Part shown: positions 16,874-25,392 of the stretch, piece after piece
Layout of the letters: the number at the start of each line of letters is the position of its first letter
How positions within the stretch are numbered: position 1 is the first letter of the stretch
Assembly: GCF_000931445.1 (NCBI RefSeq)
Contig: NZ_CP010849.1
Coordinates: 930,001-994,000 of the forward strand
Source of the DNA: Streptomyces cyaneogriseus subsp. noncyanogenus
GTDB taxonomy: Bacteria > Actinomycetota > Actinomycetes > Streptomycetales > Streptomycetaceae
DNA: 64,000 nucleotides
Reading direction: 5' to 3'
Notes under the pieces: model-generated
Seen by the model: only the letters and a program-made list of their open reading frames with translations
What the model was told of the DNA's origin: nothing
The model's database searches: none
Translations under genes and position numbers: made by a program

Positions 16874-17632
16874 ATGACCGGCCTGAACGGGCGCAGCGTG
16901 ATCGTCACCGGAGCGGGATCGGGCATAGGACGCGCCGCCGCGCTCGCCTTCGCCGCACAGGGTGACCGCATCGTGGTGGCCGACCTCAACGCGGCGAGCG
17001 CGGAAGCGGTCGTCAAGGAGATCGAGCAGGCGGGCGGCGCCGCGGTGGCCGTCACCGGCGACCTGAGCGAGCAGGCGGTCGTGGACCGGGTGGCGCGGAC
17101 CGCGGTGGAGCGCTTCGGCGGGGTGGATGTCCTGGTGAACAACGCCGGGATCATGGACCGCATGTCGGCACTGGCGGACGTGAGCGACGCCGAGTGGGAG
17201 CGGGTCATCCGGGTCAACCTCACCGCGCCCTTCCTCCTCACCCGCGCCGTGCTGCCGCACATGCTGGCCGCGGGCCGGGGCGCCATCGTGAACACCGCCT
17301 CCGAGGCCGGTCTGCGGGGCAGCGCGGCGGGCGCCGCCTACACCGCCTCCAAGCACGGCGTGGTGGGGCTGACGAAGTCGCTGGCGGTGATGTACCGGAA
17401 GCAGGGCATCCGGGCCAACGCGATCTGCCCGGGCGGCACCGCCACCGCCATCGCCGTGGACGCCGAAGAGGGCGCCCACGGGCCGGCCGCGCTCGCCCCG
17501 CACTTCGCCAACCTCGGGCGCGTCTCGCGGCCCGAGGAGCAGGCGGCGGCGATCGTGTTCCTCGCCTCGGAGGCCGCGAGCAACATCAACGGCGCGATCC
17601 TGCCCGTGGACGACGGCTGGTCCGCGGTCTGA
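16874..17632 (+). CDS. Short-chain dehydrogenase/reductase
   Basis: A classical SDR of 252 residues: cofactor motif TGAGSGIG near residue 12, NNAG near 90, catalytic Ser in the NTASEAG segment, and YTASK near 155. These support an NAD(P)-dependent oxidoreductase acting on an alcohol or ketone; the substrate cannot be told. The ATG follows an AAAGGA site, and the promoter region carries two palindromes, so the gene is probably under dedicated repression. It is divergent from the glycosyltransferase but has no obvious functional link to the PKS. Confidence 0.9.
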   Translation: MTGLNGRSVIVTGAGSGIGRAAALAFAAQGDRIVVADLNAASAEAVVKEIEQAGGAAVAVTGDLSEQAVVDRVARTAVERFGGVDVLVNNAGIMDRMSALADVSDAEWERVIRVNLTAPFLLTRAVLPHMLAAGRGAIVNTASEAGLRGSAAGAAYTASKHGVVGLTKSLAVMYRKQGIRANAICPGGTATAIAVDAEEGAHGPAALAPHFANLGRVSRPEEQAAAIVFLASEAASNINGAILPVDDGWSAV

Positions 17633-17673
17633 CGCCCGGCGCCCGCCCCCGCGCCGCGGAAGGTCTGTTCCGC

Positions 17674-18156
17674 GTGGGGGCCGGCGCGGCGGGCGGCCTC
17701 CACGTCGGCGCCCACCTCCCCGGCCGCCCGGGCAGGCACCGCCCGCATCCGGGGACGGCGCGGCGGCCGAACCCGCAACGTTTCGCACGCCCCTGCCCGG
17801 ACGGCTGGATCGCCGGTACGGGCACCTCCTCCGGCACACGCATCGTGCTCGGACACTGGCAACGCTCGCCGTTCGGGCCGTTCAGCGATGTGATGCTCGA
17901 AGGGCCCGACGGCAGGCGGCTGCTGCCGGCCCCCACACGGGAGACGGCTGACTTCGTCCGGGGCACCTACACCTTCGACGCCGTCCGCCTCGTGCCGGTC
18001 GCGGTGGAGGTCACCGGCCGCACCTGGACCGTCACCGCGAAACCGCTCCGCCTGCGCTTCACCACCGGCCGCCGCGGGGTGCCGGGGCTGCTGCTGTGCG
18101 CCGTCCCCGGCGTGCTCGCCCGCCGCCCGGCGTGGATGGCGCTCGGCCCGGCGTGA
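17674..18156 (+). CDS. Conserved actinobacterial hypothetical protein, start uncertain
   Basis: The coherent part starts near 17800 (PDGWIAGTGTSSGTRIVLG, then SPFGPFSDVMLEGPDGRR and TYTFDAVRLVPV) and ends LARRPAWMALGPA. It resembles a small uncharacterised family found in Streptomyces. I chose the in-frame GTG at 17674 because there is no ATG, but the first 35 or so codons look unlike the rest, and the true start may be lost. No catalytic motif is visible. It lies alone between the SDR gene and the ferritin-like gene. Confidence 0.45.
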   Translation: MGAGAAGGLHVGAHLPGRPGRHRPHPGTARRPNPQRFARPCPDGWIAGTGTSSGTRIVLGHWQRSPFGPFSDVMLEGPDGRRLLPAPTRETADFVRGTYTFDAVRLVPVAVEVTGRTWTVTAKPLRLRFTTGRRGVPGLLLCAVPGVLARRPAWMALGPA

Positions 18157-18361
18157 GGGCCCCCGGCTGGCCCGGCACCCACATGGTCGTGCGGAACAGT
18201 CCATTCAGGTGCTCGGAACAGGTACTCGTCCAGCCGTCCGGGCGTGTGCCGTGGCGGGAAGCGCTGGATGGCTGAAACATGACGATGGTGCCCTGGGACG
18301 CGGACCGCCAGTACGGCGACGGGGGTACCTCGCCCGCCCGGCCTTCGACGAGGAGTGCTCT

Positions 18362-19561
18362 GTGACGTTCAACCCCCTGGAGCAGCGGGGCATCCCGCTG
18401 GACCGCCAGCTCCGTAACTGGCGCGAGCTGAATGTGGACCCGATCGACCCGGACCACTGCGACCCGTACACCCGCTGCCGGATCATCACGATGAACGGCA
18501 TCGAGGTGGAGGCGATCCTTTTCAGCCACCACCTGGCGCGCCACACGCTGGACCCGGAGGTGAAGCGCCAGTTGGCGCGCGTCCGCTACATCGAGGCGCA
18601 GCAGCAGAAGGTGGTGAACTGGCTGCTCCCCGGTGTGTCGTCGGTGCTGGAGACGACGATCGCCTACGAGCAGGTCGCGGTGGACCTGACGGCGTGGGTG
18701 GCCCGGATGGAGCCCGACCCGTACCTGAAGCAGGCGTACCAGTTCGGCGTCCTGGAGGACTTCGACCACCTGTACCGGTACGCCAACCTGTACGAGATGA
18801 TCGAGCACCGCAAGGCGGAGGCGATCGTCGACGGCCTGACCGAGGTCATGCCGGGCCGGCCCACCAAGTACCACCACCGGGACCCGGTCGACAACGTGCG
18901 CGACCCGTACGACAAGGACGCGACGAACCCGCTGTCCAAGCTGCACGCGCTGACCATCATGTCGGCGGAGCAGCAGACCATGAACTTCTACATGAACACC
19001 GGCCCCACCTACATGGAGCCGATCGCCCGCCAGCTCTACCAGGAGATCGGGCTCATCGAGGAGGAGCACGTCACGCACTACGAGTCGCTGGTCGACCCGG
19101 GCGAGACGTGGTGGGAGCAGCTCGTCAACCACGAGTACAACGAGTGCTACCTGTACCACTCCTTCATGGAGCAGGAGAGCGACCCGAAGGTCAAGGCCAT
19201 CTGGGAGCTCCACCTGAACATGGAGCTGGAGCACCTGCACGCCGCCTGCGACCTGATGCGCCGCCACGACGGCCGCGATCCCGCGTCGGTGCTGGCTCCG
19301 GAGCTGCCCAACGTGCTCACCTTCGAGCCGAACAAGCAGTACCTGCGCGAACTGCTGGAGACCCAGATGGATCTGACCACGCTCGGTGCCGGCTATGTGC
19401 GCGAGGCGCACGAGCGGTTCGAGAGGATGCAGGAGCAGATCCACGGCGGCGAGGAGCCCCCGAGCGAGCGGGTCATGGCCGAGCACGGCGCGATGTTCGG
19501 CCGGGAGTACCGCGTGCAGTCCGAGGGCGAGCACCCCGACCCCGCCATGCGCGAGAAGTAG
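18362..19561 (+). CDS. Ferritin-like (predicted iron-binding) protein
   Basis: An all-alpha protein of 399 residues rich in Glu, His, Tyr and Met. It contains paired carboxylate/His helices such as SAEQQTMNFYMN and GLIEEEHVTHYESL, the E-x-x-H pattern of ferritin-like di-iron bundles, and a second set in HLNMELEHLHAACD. The start is a GTG with GAGGAG nearby; the first residues VTFNPLEQRGIPLDRQ fit a mature start better than the ATG-like codons upstream. The next gene is a hemerythrin-like protein 11 bp downstream, so the two probably form an iron or oxygen-stress operon. The exact reaction is unknown. Confidence 0.75.
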   Translation: MTFNPLEQRGIPLDRQLRNWRELNVDPIDPDHCDPYTRCRIITMNGIEVEAILFSHHLARHTLDPEVKRQLARVRYIEAQQQKVVNWLLPGVSSVLETTIAYEQVAVDLTAWVARMEPDPYLKQAYQFGVLEDFDHLYRYANLYEMIEHRKAEAIVDGLTEVMPGRPTKYHHRDPVDNVRDPYDKDATNPLSKLHALTIMSAEQQTMNFYMNTGPTYMEPIARQLYQEIGLIEEEHVTHYESLVDPGETWWEQLVNHEYNECYLYHSFMEQESDPKVKAIWELHLNMELEHLHAACDLMRRHDGRDPASVLAPELPNVLTFEPNKQYLRELLETQMDLTTLGAGYVREAHERFERMQEQIHGGEEPPSERVMAEHGAMFGREYRVQSEGEHPDPAMREK

Positions 19562-19572
19562 GGGGAGCCGAG

Positions 19573-20166
19573 ATGTCCGAACTCCACACCCCGCAGGCGG
19601 GGGACGACCGTGCCGAGGACACCGATGCGGTGTCGCTGCTGATGCGCCAGCACGGCGACATCCGCAACCTCTTCGATCTGGTCGAGGCCACCACCGGCGA
19701 CGAGCGCCGCGAGGCGTTCCGGCGTCTCGTGCGGCTGCTGGCCGTCCACGAGACCGCCGAGGAGGAGGTCGTCCACCCCTTCGCCCGGCGCGGCTTCCCG
19801 GGCGGGGAGCAGGTCGTCGAGGACCGGCTCGCCGAGGAGCGGGCGGCCAAGGAGACCCTGTCGGCGCTGGAGGACCTCGACCCGGAGGACCCGGCTTTCC
19901 TGCCGCGGCTGCTGGAGCTGCGCAAGGACGTCCAGGAACACGCCCGGGCGGAGGAACGCTACGAGTTCACCCACATCCGCCGCAGTACCGACGTCACCGA
20001 CCTGGCCTCCATGGCCAAGGCCGTCAAGGCGGCCGAAGCGCTCGCCCCCACGCACCCGCACCCCGGTGCGGAGTCGGGAGCGGCGAACGCCGCGCTCGGA
20101 CCGGTCGCCGCCCTGATGGACCGCACCAAGGACGCGGTGCGCAAGGCCATGGGGAAGGACGGCTGA
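19573..20166 (+). CDS. Hemerythrin HHE-domain protein
   Basis: A protein of 197 residues with the hemerythrin cation-binding pattern: His in LMRQHGDIRNLF, HETAEEEVVHP, then ERLAEE-type helices and HARAEERYEF. Such domains bind a di-iron centre and sense or store oxygen or NO. The ATG follows a GGGGGAG site and the gene starts 11 bp after the ferritin-like gene. A strong hairpin follows it at 20175-20207, ending the operon. Confidence 0.85.
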   Translation: MSELHTPQAGDDRAEDTDAVSLLMRQHGDIRNLFDLVEATTGDERREAFRRLVRLLAVHETAEEEVVHPFARRGFPGGEQVVEDRLAEERAAKETLSALEDLDPEDPAFLPRLLELRKDVQEHARAEERYEFTHIRRSTDVTDLASMAKAVKAAEALAPTHPHPGAESGAANAALGPVAALMDRTKDAVRKAMGKDG

Positions 20167-20174
20167 CAGGCGGC

Positions 20175-20207
20175 GCCCGCGGCCCGGCTCCGGGCCGGGC
20201 CGCGGGC
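20175..20207 (+). terminator. Strong hairpin after the hemerythrin gene
   Basis: Perfect 13-bp arms (GCCCGCGGCCCGG and its complement) with a 7-nt loop, 8 bp after the stop. There is no T-run, as is common in Streptomyces. Confidence 0.7.
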
Positions 20208-20239
20208 CGGGCACATCCCGGGGAATCGGGAAGGGACAC

Positions 20240-20491
20240 ATGATGATCGACGAGGCTCTGGTCAGGGAGCTTCTGGAGGCTCCGCGGGACGACACCGCCC
20301 TGATCCTGCTGGAAGGCAGGGCCCAGGTGGTCGAACGGGCCGCCCTCGACAGCGACCGCTACCGCGGAGCCGCCGTCGTCCTGTCCCGCGGGGACCTCGT
20401 GGACCGGCTGGGTACGCCGACGCCCTCCCCCGAGGACCTGACGCGGCTCGCGGCGACGTTGCGGGACACCGTCGCCAAGCTGGGCGCCTGA
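20240..20491 (+). CDS. Small conserved hypothetical protein, 83 aa
   Basis: An acidic protein with an alternating helix-strand pattern (MMIDEALVRELLEAP, TALILLEGRAQVV, GAAVVLSRGDLVDRLG). It has a good ribosome site (GGGAAGGGA) before ATGATG. There is no recognised domain. It lies right after the hemerythrin terminator and abuts a decayed amylase gene on the other strand. Confidence 0.65.
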   Translation: MMIDEALVRELLEAPRDDTALILLEGRAQVVERAALDSDRYRGAAVVLSRGDLVDRLGTPTPSPEDLTRLAATLRDTVAKLGA

Positions 20492-20497
20492 ACAAGC

Positions 20498-20975
20498 CGT
20501 GTTGGGGATGCCCTGGCAGGTCGCTCCGCCGGACACCGTGACCAGGGCGAAGCCGTCCACGCCGGTCGCCGTGTCGGTGTAGCGGCGCTTGTAGGCCATG
20601 TCGCCGGCGATCTGAGCCGTGGAGTACTGGCCCATCTGCAGGGCGGGCACGGCCCGGCGGATCCGGTTGAGCCGCTGGACGTGCTTGACCAGGGGCGCCT
20701 GGAGCGTGGTGGCGACGGCGCCGGAGGCACTGGAGACCTGGCCGAATGGTCGCCGGTGCCGAGCTGCTCCTCGTAGGTGTACTGCTCGATGCTCGCCTTC
20801 CGGTCGTCGGCGCTGTACTCCTTGCGCTCCTTCCAGGTGTCGCGGTGTCGGCGCCGGCGGCCCGTGCCGGGGCGGGCAGCAGGCCGGGCAGGAGCGTCGC
20901 CAGGAGGGCGGTGACCAGGGCGAGAGCCACATGTCTGTGGCGTGGTGCGCCGGACGAGCGCGCGCGGAGGCTCAA
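20498..20975 (-). pseudogene. Relic of a secreted GH13 alpha-amylase
   Basis: The minus strand begins with TTG after GAGGAG and encodes a signal peptide (HVALALVTALLATLLPGLLPAP then ARA). A segment in another frame follows (ERKEYSADDRKASIEQYTYE), then the amylase C-terminal part HVQRLNRIRRAVPALQMGQ and GDMAYKRRYTDTATG ending at VTVSGGATCQGIPN. The catalytic barrel is missing and at least two frame changes are present. The remainder is cut off at the end of the neighbouring small gene. Confidence 0.7.
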
Positions 20976-21083
20976 GGGGGGCTCCTCACTCGGGGCCGCA
21001 ACGCTGCGGCCGAACGGTGTGGGTCCGCCTCGCGCGCCACAAGGAGACCGCGGTAGTTCTTTCGCAACCTGCCGATTCTTGCT

Positions 21084-21095
21084 GCAACGTGTTGC
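21084..21095. promoter_or_regulatory. GCAAC-GT-GTTGC operator-like palindrome upstream of the amylase relic
   Basis: It lies about 110 bp upstream of the relic start, among further CTTGC/GCAAG and GCAAC motifs at 21060-21245. Such motifs are typical of LacI-family (MalR-like) control of Streptomyces amylase genes. They may be leftovers of the amylase promoter. Confidence 0.4.
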
Positions 21096-21339
21096 GGTGG
21101 TGACCGTACGAGCGCCCGCCGCGACGGTCATCCCTTGGCGCGTCTACTCGTCAACTCGCACGAGATCAAGGAGATCCCCGTCCGTCCACCCAGTGCCGCG
21201 CACCGCAAGAAGTCCCGCAACTTTCAGCAACTCTTGCCAGAGCCGTTCCCTCAGTGCTTCACTCGGGGCCGGTCCGGCCGCTCCGGCCCCGGGGAACGGC
21301 GGTGTCCGGCTCGGGGCCGCGGAGACGAGGAGGACGCGC

Positions 21340-22260
21340 ATGGCGGAGACCGGTTACGACATCCTGGTGGCGGGCGGCGCCGGCGTGGACACCATCGTCC
21401 GCGTGCCCGAACTGCGCATTCCGCTGGGCGACTCGGTGTTCGTGCCCGCGGTGCGCGACTACGTCGCCCACACCGGCAACGGTGTCGCGCGCGGCTGCCG
21501 TGCCCTCGGCATGACGACGAAGTTCATCGACTTCCTGGGGGACGACGCGCAGGGCCGGCAGATCCTCGCCGCCTACGCCGCCGACGGCCTCGACTTCAGC
21601 CACGTCGTCTCACCGCACGGCACACCCCGCGGGGTCAACCTCGTCGACCCGCAGGGCCGCCGTTTCTCCTTCTACGACGGCCGCCACCCCGCCAGCCTCC
21701 GGCTGCCCCGCGACTTCTACCTGCCGTACCTGGAGCGGGCCCGTCATGTGCACCTCTCCATCACCGGTGTCACCCGGGACATGTACGAGGACGTCCACCG
21801 CCTGGGCGTGACCAGCTCCACGGACCTGCACGACTGGGACGGCGCCGACCCGCACCACCGCGGGTACGCCCTCGCCTCCGACTACGTGTTCCTCAGCGCC
21901 GCCGCCGTCCGCGACCGGCTCGGCGACGTCCTGCGGTCCGTCCTGGCCGAGGGCCGGGCCCGGCTCGTCGTCGCCACCGACGGGGCCGCCGGATGCCACG
22001 TCCTGGAGCGGGGCGGCACTCAGGTGCGCCACTTCCCCGCCGTGCGTCCGGAGCGCGCGGTGGTCGACAGCAATGGTGCCGGTGACGCGTTCGTCAGCGC
22101 CTTCCTGCACGCCCTGTCCCAGGGGCGCCCCGTGGAGGAGTGTGTGCTCGCCGGCTCGGTGTCCGGCGCGTTCGCGTGCACCAGCGAGGGCACGCACACC
22201 GAGTTCATCGACCTGCCGCGGCTGCGCGCGGCGTGCGCCCGCGCCACGGCCGCCGGCTGA
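21340..22260 (+). CDS. PfkB-family carbohydrate kinase
   Basis: A ribokinase/PfkB-fold sugar or nucleoside kinase of 306 residues. It shows the N-terminal strand YDILVAGGAGVDTIVRVPEL, the substrate-side motif HTGNGVARGCRALG, and the C-terminal PfkB signature DSNGAGDAFVSAFLHA, whose Asp is the catalytic base and whose GAGD forms the anion hole. The ATG follows GGAGACGAGGAGG. The phosphorylated substrate cannot be assigned. It is followed by an IS5-type element 65 bp downstream. Confidence 0.88.
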   Translation: MAETGYDILVAGGAGVDTIVRVPELRIPLGDSVFVPAVRDYVAHTGNGVARGCRALGMTTKFIDFLGDDAQGRQILAAYAADGLDFSHVVSPHGTPRGVNLVDPQGRRFSFYDGRHPASLRLPRDFYLPYLERARHVHLSITGVTRDMYEDVHRLGVTSSTDLHDWDGADPHHRGYALASDYVFLSAAAVRDRLGDVLRSVLAEGRARLVVATDGAAGCHVLERGGTQVRHFPAVRPERAVVDSNGAGDAFVSAFLHALSQGRPVEECVLAGSVSGAFACTSEGTHTEFIDLPRLRAACARATAAG

Positions 22261-22324
22261 CGCCTCCGGCCCGCACATCACCGCCGTCCGCCGCCACCTG
22301 CCTACCCACCGGGACAGCACACCT

Positions 22325-23150
22325 AGGGTCTGTTGCGAAAGTGGATCTTGGTCGTGGATGATCACGCTCTGTGGGACGTGGTGATCTGACGAATGGCCAG
22401 TGGGCCCGGCTGGAGCCGTTGTTGCCACAGGGCATCAAGCCGGACCGTCCGCCGGTGTGGACGCGGCGGCAGCTGATAGACGGCATACGGTGGCGGACCC
22501 GGACAGGTGCTCCCCGGCGCGATGTGCCGGAACGCTACGGGCCCTGGGACCGGGTCTATGACCTGTTCCGCCGCTGGCAGCGGGATGGCACCTGGGCCAG
22601 GATCGTCACCCACCTCCAGGCCGAGGCGGATGCGAAGGGCAGAGCCGGCCGACCACGGCCTCGGACGCTCCCGAGGCGGTCTGACGACCAAGATCCACCT
22701 TGCCGTCGAGCAGGGGCAGAAGCCTCTGTCGGTGCTGATCACGGCCGGGCAGCGAGGCGACTCTCCGCAGTTCGAGTCCGTCCTGGACGCGATCCGGGTG
22801 CCGCGGATCGGTCCCGGTCGACCCCGTGAGCGACCGGACCGTGTGCGGGCCGACAAGGCGTACGACTCCCGCCGCAACCGGGCCTACCTGCGAAGACGCG
22901 GTATCAAGGCGACCATCCCGGTCCCGGCGGACCGAGTTCGCAACCGCCAGAAACTCGGCTCCCGAGGCGGTCGGCCGCCGAAGTTCGACAAGACCGACTA
23001 CCGCGAGCACCACGCGGTCGAATGCGGGATCAACCGCCTCAAGCGCCACCGGGCCGTGGCCACGAGATACGACAAGCTTGCCGTCCGTTACGAGGCGACC
23101 GTGCTGGTGGCAGTCCTCAACGAGTGGCTGTGACCAGTGGGTTTTGTCGT
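22325..23150 (+). mobile_element. IS5-family insertion sequence remnant
   Basis: The left end reads GGGTCTGTTGCGAAAGT, resembling the terminal inverted repeat of IS5-type elements in Streptomyces, and the transposase begins about 45 bp inside. I found no matching inverted repeat to the right of the transposase, so the right end is probably lost. No target duplication could be identified. Confidence 0.7.
22371..23133 (+). pseudogene. IS5-family DDE transposase, internally deleted and frameshifted
   Basis: The N-terminal part ([45 protein letters not shown]) is joined near 22640 to a second frame ([57 protein letters not shown]). The usual stretch between them, which carries the first catalytic Asp, is missing. 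The second Asp and the Glu remain. The element cannot transpose by itself. Confidence 0.85.
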
Positions 23151-23155
23151 CGACC

Positions 23156-23605
23156 TCAGTCTGTCGGTGTCGGCACGGCGCAGGCATCGGCGATAGCCCG
23201 CGTGTCCCAGTAGAACGGACGGACCTCGGTGATCCGCCCGTCCTTGACCGTGATCGCTTGCAGAATGGGGAAGCTGAGTTCACGGCCGGTCGCGCGAGCG
23301 CGAGCACGGACCTTTGTGAGCACGACCGCAGTCTCACCGGTGGCCAGGAACTCCTGTTCCACCATCTCGAACCACTCCCACACCTCTCCCATCATGAGGA
23401 AGAACTGCGTCATGCCGTTGTGCCCACGCCAAGTTCCTCCGTAGGGCAGGGCATCTGCTTGATGCAGCTCGACATCCGGCGCAAAGAAGGGGGCGAGGAG
23501 GTCGAACGAAGCCTCGCCAGGGCCTCCCGCCGCCAGGTACTCCGCCTCAGCCGCATACATGCCGGTGAGAACTGTTGCTGACTCCGTAGTGGATGACATC
23601 GTCAT
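23156..23605 (-). CDS. SnoaL-like / NTF2-fold protein
   Basis: A protein of 149 residues with the NTF2-like layout: an N-terminal helix with MYAAEAEYLAAGG, a Phe-rich FDLLAPFFAPDVELHQ, GTWRGHNGMTQFF, VRARARATGRELSFPILQAI and a terminal DGRITEVRPFYWDTRAIADA. The fold is used by polyketide cyclases, ketosteroid isomerases and many small hydrolases, so the reaction is not certain. It is convergent with the transposase and ends 22 bp from it. The start at 23605 was chosen because the sequence before it is not protein-like. Confidence 0.75.
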   Translation of the reverse strand: MTMSSTTESATVLTGMYAAEAEYLAAGGPGEASFDLLAPFFAPDVELHQADALPYGGTWRGHNGMTQFFLMMGEVWEWFEMVEQEFLATGETAVVLTKVRARARATGRELSFPILQAITVKDGRITEVRPFYWDTRAIADACAVPTPTD

Positions 23606-23709
23606 GCCGCCAGCATGAGGACCACAGCAGGACCTTGCTGGCGGTAACCAGACATCGTTGTGCTGCACGGTCGGCACTTCCGCAACACGCCCTAGTGCCG
23701 CGGCAGGCA

Positions 23710-24060
23710 CTAGACCCCGCAGCCCGCGCCCGCCGAGGGCTCCGAGCCGGGGCGGAGGGTGAAGACCTGATCGAGGCCGACGAGGGTGAGGATGCGCAGG
23801 AGGGGGGCGGGGACGGCGGCCAGGGCGATGTCGGCGTCGGCGGCGAGTGCGTGCTGGCGTGCGGCGAGCAGGGCGGTGATGCCGCTGGAGTCGCAGTATC
23901 CCAGGCCGGACAGGTCGAGGGTCAGGCACTGCCCCGGCCGCAGGTCGAGGCGGTCGACGCGGTCCCTCATGACGGGTGCCTGGGTGTGGTCGAGTTCACC
24001 GGTCACGTGCAGGATGAGCCCGGTGCCGGTGTCGTGGTGGGTGATGTGGAGCGGTGTCAT
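23710..24060 (-). CDS. STAS-domain anti-sigma factor antagonist (RsbV/SpoIIAA type)
   Basis: A single STAS domain of 116 residues with the phosphorylatable serine motif LGYCDSSGITALLAARQHA. Unphosphorylated antagonists bind and sequester anti-sigma kinases. It is the last gene of a three-gene minus-strand operon, beginning 6 bp after the PP2C phosphatase stop, so its phospho-serine is the likely substrate of that phosphatase. The C-terminal tail is short and disordered. Confidence 0.9.
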   Translation of the reverse strand: MTPLHITHHDTGTGLILHVTGELDHTQAPVMRDRVDRLDLRPGQCLTLDLSGLGYCDSSGITALLAARQHALAADADIALAAVPAPLLRILTLVGLDQVFTLRPGSEPSAGAGCGV

Positions 24061-24066
24061 CGTGGA

Positions 24067-25392
24067 TCATTCGGCGCCGGGGCCGGCCTGGAGGGGGATA
24101 CCCAGGGCGAGCAGGGCGGTGTCGTCGTTGAGGCCGTCGCCGAAGCCTTCGAGCAGGTCGGTCAACGCGGCGATCACGGTACGGGGCGGGGCGGGGGCGT
24201 GGTCGGCGGCGAAGGCGAGCAGGGCGTCCTCGCCGTACAGGTTTTCGCCGGTGGGGCCGGTGCGGGCCTCGGTGAGGCCATCGGTGTACAGCAGGAGGGT
24301 CTCGCCGGGGGCGAGGGTGGTCTCGGCGGTCGCGAAGGGCACGGCGGGCAGGGCGCCCACCAGCATTCCTCCGGGCGTGGGCAGGAACTCGGCCCGGCCG
24401 CCGCCGCGCAGGACGAGCGCCGGGGGGTGGCCGCCGGAACCGAGACGGACGCTCATGCCGCCGTCGGCGGCGGGTGCCAGGACACCGAACACGCAGGTGC
24501 AGTACCGGGGGTCGCCGCTGGCCGTGTACTCCTCGTGCAGCACGGCGTTCAGCGTGGTCAGGACCGTTGTGGGCTCGGGATCGTGATGGGCTGCGGCGCG
24601 CAGGGTGTAGCGGGTCAGCGAGGTCAGGGCCGCGGCCTGGGGCCCCTTGCCGCACACGTCGCCGAGGAAGAAGGCCCACCGGTCACCGCCGAGGGAGAAC
24701 AGGTCGTAGAAGTCGCCACCGAGCTGGTCGGGGGAGGCCGTGTGGTAGTGCACGGCCGTCTCCAGGCCGGGAAGGACCGGCAGGGTGTGGGGCAGGAGGG
24801 ACTTCTGGAGCACGGCGAGCGCGTCGGCCAGCCGCGCCCGGTCGGTCTCGGCCTGCCTCCTGGCCTCCTCCGCCTCCGCCCGTGCCCGCTCGGCCTCGAC
24901 GCGGGCACGTTCGGCCTCCTGACGGCGGCGCAGCAGCTCCTCCTCGTACGCCCGCCGGTCGGAGGCGTCGAAGACGGTGGTGCGGATCAGCAGGGGCTCG
25001 CCCTCGTCGCTGTTCTTGATCACGGACGAGACCAGCACCGGCAGCCGGCCGCCGTGAGCGGTCTTCATCTCCAGGGCGATGCCGCGCAGTTCGCCCTGCA
25101 TGCGCAGCAGGGGCGCGAAGTGCGTCTCGTGGTACAGCTTGCCGCCGACGGTCAGCAGGTCGGCGAAGTACTTGCGCCCGACGACGGCCTCGCGCTCCAG
25201 GCCCAGCCAGCCCAGGAGCGTGGCGTTGACCTTGGCGATGGTGCCGTCCATCAACGTGGACAGGTATCCGCAGGGCGCCGACTCGTAGAGCTCTTCGACG
25301 CTGTCCTCCAGCAGCGCGGTGAAGGCCGCGTCCACGGCTTTGTCGTCACCCGCCCCGGACGGCTCGAAGACGCCGCCCGTGCGGCACATCAC
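24067..25392 (-). CDS. PAS-domain SpoIIE/PP2C phosphatase (RsbP-like)
   Basis: A protein of 441 residues: a PAS domain (LYESAPCGYLSTLMDGTIAK, GLEREAVVGRKYFADLL), an Arg/Glu-rich coiled-coil linker with repeated EAERARAEAE units, then a PP2C/SpoIIE domain with GGDFYDLFSL, FLGDVCGKGPQAA, LLLYTDGLTEARTG and NDDTALLALG carrying the metal-binding Asp residues. Such enzymes dephosphorylate STAS antagonists and so free sigma-B-type factors. The start overlaps the end of the alpha/beta hydrolase gene, so the two are translationally coupled, exactly like RsbQ-RsbP of Bacillus. Confidence 0.9.
   Translation of the reverse strand: MMCRTGGVFEPSGAGDDKAVDAAFTALLEDSVEELYESAPCGYLSTLMDGTIAKVNATLLGWLGLEREAVVGRKYFADLLTVGGKLYHETHFAPLLRMQGELRGIALEMKTAHGGRLPVLVSSVIKNSDEGEPLLIRTTVFDASDRRAYEEELLRRRQEAERARVEAERARAEAEEARRQAETDRARLADALAVLQKSLLPHTLPVLPGLETAVHYHTASPDQLGGDFYDLFSLGGDRWAFFLGDVCGKGPQAAALTSLTRYTLRAAAHHDPEPTTVLTTLNAVLHEEYTASGDPRYCTCVFGVLAPAADGGMSVRLGSGGHPPALVLRGGGRAEFLPTPGGMLVGALPAVPFATAETTLAPGETLLLYTDGLTEARTGPTGENLYGEDALLAFAADHAPAPPRTVIAALTDLLEGFGDGLNDDTALLALGIPLQAGPGAE

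Noticed and set aside
21250..21341. A longer pfkB start upstream of 21340
   Set aside because: Upstream codons look non-coding and overlap promoter motifs, while ATG 21340 follows a good ribosome site and starts at the first PfkB strand.
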